A DNA stretch of 64,000 bases from NCBI RefSeq assembly GCF_027887165.1, contig NC_077234.1, forward strand, positions 249,428,158-249,492,157. The letters run 5' to 3'. Under the pieces are notes generated by a model, which had not been told where the DNA came from, made no database searches, and worked only from the letters and a program-made list of their open reading frames with translations. The stretch's first letter is position 1. Every line of letters begins with the position of its first letter. Below, one piece after another: positions 57,333 to 64,000 of the stretch. Position numbers and translations under genes: made by a program. Origin of the DNA: Monodelphis domestica. Its lineage: Eukaryota > Chordata > Mammalia > Didelphimorphia > Didelphidae.

Positions 57333-58040
57333 TATGAAGTTTATTGGAAGGGTAGACAACATTTCTATAAGTAAACTGACCCCATGGTGCCTAGCCTGCA
57401 TGTTCTCTCCTTCCCCCTCACCTGCCTGCTCTGTCTCTTCTCCCTTCTCTCTTAATTCTCCCACAGGTCTCCCCAATTCTGCCCCAACCTTAACTTTTAT
57501 TGACGTACAGAATGTACACCAACACAACCCTGGCGCAACTGTGGTATGTCAGGAATGTTTGATAGACATGTAAAGTTACTCAGGAGGGAAAGGGGATGAG
57601 ATTCCTTGACACACCAAGCAGGTCTGAGCCAGAGAAGCTTCAGCCTTGAACTGAGGACCTGGGGATGCAGGGAGCCTCTCTCAAGAGGATAGGTCTCTCC
57701 TGAGGCTAGTCTCTCTAAAAAATCCAGGAAAGAAGACAGCTCTTTTCACTCATCACTTGTCAGTACAAAGGGAGAGATTTAAGAACAGTCTCACCAGAAA
57801 AGGTTTCAGGTCCATTCAGCAGATTCTTCATAGCCTTCAACTCAAACTGAGAACCCTAGAAGAAGTTGCACCCCTCACAGGAAGTTGTAACTCCCTTTTT
57901 AAGACACTTTCTTTTCTGTCACTTCCTGTGCCTTCCTCCACTTTTACATCCACCAATTATGTCTAAAGAGTTGCTTAGGACTGCCCAGGGTGCAGTCAGT
58001 TTGATTCTGATTTGCCATCCACTATTGCACACCTGGGACA
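57116..58040 (-). mobile_element. possible second LTR inside ERV-B, minus strand
   Basis: On the minus strand it starts TGTCCCAGGT (58040) and ends ...GGAATTTCA (57116), with an AATAAATCTC signal near 57135. A few bases further on is TGGTGACCC, as at the start of a tRNA-Trp primer-binding site. It carries the (AT)n run at 57277-57332. I found no TSD, so this is tentative. Confidence 0.35.
57277..57332. repeat. (AT)n/(ATAC)n microsatellite
   Basis: AT-rich dinucleotide run with ATAC interruptions. Confidence 0.93.
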
Positions 58041-58282
58041 CAGATCTTAATGATTAAGTGGGATATTTACCCTTTTGGTGATTAAATCTAAAAATGGGCA
58101 GGAAGTTAATTTAATCTTCACACTTTCCCCATCCCAGATGAGACTATAACCCATCACAGGGTAACCAAGCCCCTTAGGAAACCACCTTTCTTTGTTATGG
58201 ACTATAACAGCCATAAAAGACATATATTTATATGCCCCATTCATTGCAATGTGGAGGTGAAGACTACAATAATGAAAATCAG

Positions 58283-58482
58283 GGGGCAGCTGGGTAGCTC
58301 AGTGGATCGAGAGCCAGGCCTAAAGATGGGAGGTTGTAGGTTCAGATCTGGCCTCAGACACTTCCCAGCTGTGTGACCCTGGGTAAGTCACTTAACCCCC
58401 ATTGCCTAGCCCTTAACACTCTTCTGCCTTGAAACTAATACACAGTATTGATTCCAAGATGGAAGGTAAGGGTTTTTTTTTA
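58283..58482 (+). mobile_element. CORE-SINE (MAR1/WSINE1-like), plus strand
   Basis: The best-preserved plus-strand copy: 'gggcagctgggtagctcagt', 'cttcccagctgtgtgaccct', 'taacccccattgcctagccc' and 'ccaagatggaaggtaagggt' plus a T run. Short 'aaatca' words flank it and could be a TSD. It sits inside ERV-B, so it is younger than that provirus. Confidence 0.9.
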
Positions 58483-60084
58483 AATCACTTCTGATGTCTC
58501 GTCCATTATATTTTTAATAAATTTTAATAAATGAGGAAGTGGGGAATACAATAGTTGTATATTTTTGCACTTTGAAGTACACTATTGCACTTCACTTCAA
58601 CTTGGACCCTTACCTCTTGTTACAAACAACTCAAAGGTAGGCAAATGATCAGTCAGAGGTAGTGGGAAATCACTTCTGAAGACCCCTTAAAATTAATTTA
58701 CATTTTTAGCTCATTAAATTCTCCAAAGGTTTTATACAAGTTGTAACCAGTTTGATGGAGTCCTTCCATCATTATCTATGTGACAATTAACGAAGGCAAA
58801 AAGGAACAAAAGGCCATTTAGGCAACATGTGACCTTGATGGATCTGGTGACAAACCCAGCAACCATAAGGACCTATGGTTTTGCCATGGAAAAGGGTTTG
58901 TCCAAGTTGTTTATGGACTTTTATACTGGTGTTTTCTCCAGTCCAGTCATAGAGGGAGGGTACAAATAAAGGCAATGTAACAAAACCTGTAGCTAATTGG
59001 CCAAAACATAGTAGCTAAAAATGACATAATGTAACAGAAGATATTAGATTAAAATTGAATTTTAAATCCAACAATCAGCAATTACAATATATGTGACATG
59101 GTGTGAGCAATTACTCCAAGAATCCTTTTATCCAATTCTGATAGATGTATTGCAGAGATTTCTTCACTATTTGGAGAGAAACAAACTGAAACGGGTGAAC
59201 ATCAATAAAGCAATGGGGTATGGAAAGGCTTAAAATTCACCTCCAAACTCTTTAAGGTTCCTTCTCCTCCCACGTATCATCATCCATCTAGATTCCACTT
59301 CTGGGGTTCCCCAAACCCACACTGAGCATAGTGATGAACCGTATATTGAATGTGTTGCAGAGACCAGGCAGGCCAACATGGCAAAAGGGGAGATTCACCC
59401 TCTGAATCTTGAGATTACTCAAGCTATCAACTGCAAGGTATCCTATCAATAGAAGAACCCCCAGGAACAGCAGCAAGAAAAGACATCCGAAAACTTTGGT
59501 AATGCACTCCTCTTTCAGTGGGCCACCCTTGCAATTCTACTTCCTGTCTATAGGTGGTGCTACCCCAGTATGAACTGGCTAGGAGTAAAGGTTTGGAAGA
59601 GTAACCTTCCTTCCCCTTCCCCCAGGGGTAAAGCCAGTGGCCCCATGACACTTTGGTCCCTCCTCCCACAGCCAGGAGCATGGAAGCCCCCCTGGGTTAG
59701 CCAGGCTGGGGTTGGGATGGATAGAGTAGACAGGTTGCTCCACATTGTGTTCCTGTGCTGAAAAGTGACAAGTGCAGGCTTGAGACCCACATTGGTGGGG
59801 GTGGAGGGATTGGAGGGGTGGAGGGTGGAATTTATACCTCATCCTCTGCTCAGAAAAAATCAAGGTGCTTCAAATGTCTATCAAACCCTCAGGCAATTGA
59901 TCACAGACTGTAGTAGCTTGTGGACAGCAGAAGAGGTGGGAAACAGCTTATCCATTTCAGCCAGAAAGGAGGGGAAGGGTGGGGAGACACCACTATGCAG
60001 CTCTGGTAGTGGGCAGGTCCCCACCCCTGGGAAAACTCCCTATCTTTACTCAAAGGCTATCTTCAAAGAAGATCAAGGATTCTA
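58483..60084 (-). other. ERV-B internal region, right part, no coding signal
   Basis: Contains overlapping short frames on both strands at 59288-60136 but no retroviral motif that I recognise. The purine-rich plus strand near 59797-59827 is (GGTGGAG)-like low complexity. Confidence 0.45.
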
Positions 60085-60088
60085 TCTT

Positions 60089-60104
60089 CTGTCGTGGCTC
60101 ACCA
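60089..60104 (-). promoter_or_regulatory. primer-binding-site-like sequence of ERV-B
   Basis: TGGTGAGCCACGACAG on the minus strand, five bases after the ...TTACA end of the 5' LTR. Compared from memory with the tRNA-Trp site (TGGTGACCCCGACGTGAT), it matches 12 of the first 14 bases. Confidence 0.5.
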
Positions 60105-60109
60105 AAAAA

Positions 60110-60372
60110 TGTAAGATTAAAATTAATATCCAATAACTCCAAGTATTATATTTTATAAGATTTATTAATAATCACTTGAAGTAGAAAAAAAATACATGAG
60201 AAAAATTCTCCTGCATGGCACTCACCCAACCTCACAGCAACGATCAAGAGAAAATAAAAGCATAAGGGTGAAGGTACACAAAATTTATATATTCCCTACA
60301 TTAGTATATAATGGGAGAAGGAACATGGGAACCTGGGATTTAGAATCCTGGTGAAAGAATTCAAATTATACA
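60110..60372 (-). mobile_element. 5' LTR of ERV-B, intact copy
   Basis: 263 bases with TG...CA ends on both strands, a minus-strand AATAAATC signal near 60151, and TATATA near 60308. It is followed by the GTGC TSD copy. Confidence 0.8.
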
Positions 60373-60376
60373 GTGC
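60373..60376 (+). repeat. 4-base TSD of ERV-B, right copy (GTGC)
   Basis: Matches 53997-54000. Confidence 0.75.
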
Positions 60377-60741
60377 ACTTATTGATGAATTGTATTTTCC
60401 TAAAGTAATAAAGTAGTTCTATCCTAGCATGGTATGTCGAGTAACATAGCATGAATATTGTATTTTATCTTTCTATAGTTCTTAATTTTCCAAGCACTTA
60501 AAAATATATATATATATATATACATTTCTTAAGTCATTTAGACTATTTGTGTTTTATGATGATAATTTCATCAATCTTTAAAAAAAACATATGCTTAAGC
60601 TTTAAAACAAAGGTCAATCAGCTTAAAAACAACGTATGTTTAACATATGTATCTTTCTTGTGATGCTATGAAATTGTAAACCATGAAATAGCACATATTG
60701 CAATAAGATGCCTTACCATTTTCTTTTATGTCTTACTCTTT
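60377..60741. other. unclassified AT-rich sequence
   Basis: Holds an (AT)n run at about 60507-60527. Nothing else recognised. Confidence 0.4.
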
Positions 60742-63700
60742 TTTTCAGTCTTTTTTTAAAATTTACTCAATTTAGAACATTATTCCTTGATTACAAGAAT
60801 CATATTCTATCCCTCTCTCTCCTACCCCCACCCTTTCCCGCAGCCGACGCACAATTGCACTGGGTTTTACATGTGTCCTTGATCAGAACCTATTTCTATG
60901 CTGTTGATGTTTGCACTAGGATGTTCATTTACAATCCACATCCCCAATCATATCCCTTTGACCCATGTATTCAAGCAGTTGTTTTTCTTTGGTGTTTTTA
61001 CTCCTGCAGTGTTTCTTCTGGATGTGGATAGTGGTTTTCCTCATAGATCCCGCTGGGTTGTTCATGATCACTGCATTGCCACTAATGGAGAAGTCAGTTA
61101 CATTTGATTGTACCACAGCGTGTATCAGTCTCTGTGTACAATGTTCTCCTGGTTCTGCTCCTCTCACTCTGCATCACTTCCTGGAGGTTGTTCCAGTCTC
61201 CATGGAATTCCTCCACTTTATTATTTCTTTGAGCACAACAGTATTCCATCACCAACATATACCACAATGTGTTCAGCCATTCCCCAATTGAAGGGCATCC
61301 CCTCATTTTCCAATTTTTTGCTATCACAAAGAGGGCAGCTATGAATATTCTTGTACAAGTCTTTTTTCCTTATTATGACTTTGTGGTACAAACCCAGCAG
61401 TGCTATGGCTGCATCAAAGGGCAGACAGTCTTTTATTGCCCTTTGGGCATAGTTCCAAATTGCCCTCCAGAATGGTTGGATCCATTCACAACTCCACCAG
61501 CAATGAATTAGTGTCCCTACTTTGCCACATCCCCTCCAGCATTCATTACTTTCTCTTGCAGTCATATTAGCCAATCTGCTAGATGTGAGGTGATACCTCA
61601 GAGTTGTTTTGATTTACATATCTCTGATTATAAGAGATTTAGAACACTTTCTCATGTGCTTATTAATAGTTTTGATTTCTTTAACTGAAAATTGCCTATT
61701 CATGTCCCTTGCCCATTTATCAATTGGAAAATGACTTTATTTTTTGTACAATTGATTTAGCTCCTCATAAATTTATGAATTTATAAATTAACCTTTGTCA
61801 GAGGTTTTTGTTATGAAGATTGTTTCCCAATTTGTTGCTTCCCTTCTAATTTTGGTTGCATTGGTTTTCTTTGTACAAAACCTTTTTAATTTAATGTAAT
61901 CAAAATTATTTATTTTATATTTTGTGATTTTTTCTAACTTTCACTTGGTTTTAAAATCTTTCCCTTACCAAAGATTTGACATGCATACTATTCTGTGTTC
62001 TCCTAATTTACTTATAGTTTCCTTCTTTATGTTCAAGTCATTAACCCATTCTGGGTTTATCTTGGTATAGGGTGTGAGATGTTGATCCAAACTTAATCTC
62101 TCCCATACTGTCTTCCAATTTTCCCAGACATTTTTATCAAATAGTGGATTTTGGTCCCAAAAGTTAGGATCTTTGGACTTGTTATAGACTGTCTTACTGA
62201 GGTAATTTACCTCTAGTCTATTCTACTGATCCTCCTTTCTGTCTCTTAGCCAGTACCATATTGTTTTGATGACCACTACTTTATAGTATAGTTTAAGATC
62301 TGGTACTGCTAGGCAACCTTCCTTTGCATTTTTTTTTTCATGATTTTCCTGAATAACCTTGATCTTTTATTCTTCCAAATGAACTTTGTTATGGTTTTTT
62401 CTAATTCAGTAAAAAAGTTTTTAGGTAGTTCAATGGGTATGGCACTAAATAAGTAAATAAGTTTGGGTAGGATGGTCATTTTAACTATGTTAGCTCGTCC
62501 TACCCATGAGCAGTAAATGTTTTTCCAATGGTTTAGATCCAGTTTTAATGGAACATGTGGAACGTGTTTTGTAGTTGTGTTCATATAGTTCCTGTGTTTG
62601 TCTCAGCAGATAGATTTCCAGGTATTTTATATTGTCTAGGGTGGTTTTAAATGGAATTTCTCTAATTCTTGCTGCTGAGATGTGTTAGAGATATATAGAA
62701 ATGCTGATGACTTGAGTGTGTTTATTTTGTGTCCTGCAACTTTACTAAAGTTGTTGATTATTTTGACTAACTTTTTGGTTGATTCTCTAGGATTCTTTAA
62801 GTAGACCATCATATCATGTTCAAAGAGTGATAGCTTGGTCTCTTCATTGCCAATTTTAACACCTTCACTTTTTCTTCTCCAAATACTATTGCTAGTGTTT
62901 CTAGTACAATGTTAAATAATAAAGGTGATAATGGGCATCCTTGTTTCACTCCTTATCTTATTGGGAATGCATCTATTTTATCCCCATTGCAGATGATGTT
63001 TGCTGATGGTTTTAGATATATACTCTTTATTATTTTTAGGAAAGACACTTCTATTCCTATGCTTTCTCATGTTTTCAATAGGAATGAGTGTTGTATTTTG
63101 TCAAAGGCTTTTTCTGCATATATGGAGATAATCATGTGATTTTTGATGGTTTCCTTGTTGTTATGGTCAATTATGTGGATGGTTTTCCTAATATTGAACC
63201 ATCCTTGAATTCCTGGTATAAATCCTACCAGATCATAATGAATAACCCTTGTGATCACTTGCTGGTGTCTTTTTGCTAGTATTCTATTTAAGATTTTTGC
63301 ATCTATGTTCATTAAGGAGATTAGTCTATAGTTTTCTTTCTCTGTTTTTGACCTGCTTGGCTTTGGAATCAGTACCATATTTGTGTCATAAAATGAATTT
63401 GGTAGAACTCCCTCTGCTTATTATGTCATGTAGTTTGTATAATATTGGGATTCATTGTTCTTTGAATATTTGATAGAATTCATTTGTGAATCCATCAGGC
63501 CCTGGTCATTTTTTCTTAGGGAGTTCTTTGATGGCTTGTTCAATTTCTTTTCCTGATATGGGATTATTTAAGAATTCTATTTCTTCTTCTGTTAATCTAG
63601 GCAATTTATATTTTTATAAATATTCATCCATATCATCTAGATTGCCATATTTGTTGCCATATAATTATTTATGCAAAATAGTTTTTAATGATTGCCTTAA

Positions 63701-64000
63701 TTTCCTCTTCATTGGAGGTGAGGTCTCCCTTTTCATCTATGATTGTTAATGGTTTTCTTCTTTCCTTTTTTTATTAGATTGACCAGTACTTTGTCTATTT
63801 TGTTTGTTTTTTCAAAATACCTGCTTCTAGTCTCATTTATTAGTTCAATAGTTCTTTCACTTTTGATTTTATTAATTTCTCCCTTAATTTTTAGTATCTC
63901 TAATTTAGTTTTCATCTGGGGATTTTTGATTTGTTCACTTTCAAGTTTTTTGATTTGTATGTCCAATTCATTGACCTCTGCCCTCCCAAATTTGTTAATA
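60742..64000 (-). mobile_element. L1, minus strand, 3' UTR and ORF2; runs off the window
   Basis: The 3' UTR starts at the left edge. ORF2 C-terminus at 61574-61221 keeps [16 protein letters not shown]. 62584-62309 encodes the segment with [10 protein letters not shown]. 63378-63067 encodes RT motifs with NYRLISLMN and AEKAFDKIQ. 63966-63733 encodes the linker between endonuclease and RT. Frames are broken by stops and indels. Two RT catalytic positions are changed: the Asp before AEKAFD is Tyr (codon near 63120-63118), and the usual FADD box reads FEHD (62824-62813). It is the same L1 subfamily as 32660-34340. Confidence 0.93.

Larger units (their letters stand above)
54001..60372 (-). mobile_element. 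decayed provirus ERV-B bounded by GTGC TSDs
   Basis: Two related LTRs of about 0.26-0.28 kb, read on the minus strand as TGTATAATTTG...AATCTTACA. The right one (5' LTR) is 60110-60372; the left one (3' LTR) is 54001-54130 plus 54920-55071, split by a solo LTR. Next to the 5' LTR lies a primer-binding-site-like TGGTGAGCCACGACAG. The 4-base TSD and the PBS suggest an ERV1-like (class I) element. I find no convincing gag, pol or env frame in the internal 5 kb. The LTRs differ by roughly 10-15% by eye plus small indels, so the insertion is old. A CORE-SINE and another LTR-like unit lie inside. Confidence 0.75.

Noticed and set aside
63088..63749. Plus-strand open frames over the right end of the window
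   Set aside because: They are the antisense of L1 ORF2, which is coded on the minus strand.

Overview
The window looks like 64 kb of marsupial nuclear DNA. It is AT-rich and CpG-poor, has no dense run of genes, and is packed with interspersed repeats of a marsupial type: tRNA-derived CORE-SINEs of the MAR1/WSINE1 kind, THER1 and MIR SINEs, L2/CR1 and RTE LINEs, several age classes of L1, and endogenous retrovirus (ERV) LTRs. Family names come from recall of consensus sequences, not from a search. I cannot fix the species.

Gene content is thin. The one convincing protein-coding locus is on the minus strand at about 4.27-6.50 kb. A long open last exon (6085 to 4693) is preceded by a 58-base exon (6504 to 6447). 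Both have good splice signals and matching phase, and a poly(A) signal lies about 415 bases past the stop. I do not recognise the protein. A second, much weaker minus-strand candidate exon at 3.75-3.92 kb starts with a signal-peptide-like segment.

Layout: 0.4-3.6 kb holds old L1 fragments on both strands, one split by an LTR. 3.7-6.7 kb is the gene region. 6.9-11.5 kb has a SINE with clear target-site duplications (TSDs), an LTR, and a rearranged plus-strand L1 lacking most of its reverse-transcriptase region. 11.5-19.6 kb is old L2, MIR, THER1 and SINE debris plus two related non-repeat segments. 19.6-24.3 kb is a rearranged minus-strand L1 carrying two SINEs and an LTR. 24.3-32.6 kb is mostly L2, with a THER1 and a probable LTR nested in L2 copies. 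32.66-34.34 kb is a younger 5'-truncated L1. 34.3-43 kb has ERV and LTR fragments and unclassified sequence. 43-51 kb is dominated by L2, one copy split by two insertions. 51.0-53.99 kb is a decayed ERV with gag traces. 54.00-60.37 kb is a second, heavily decayed provirus bounded by a 4-base TSD, with a solo LTR nested in one of its own LTRs. 60.74 kb to the end is a younger L1 whose reverse-transcriptase motifs are mutated.

Nothing here looks like a multi-gene functional system. The points worth following are the unrecognised spliced gene, the nested-insertion chronology (several exact TSDs), the provirus with a tRNA-Trp-like primer-binding site, and the chimeric L1s.
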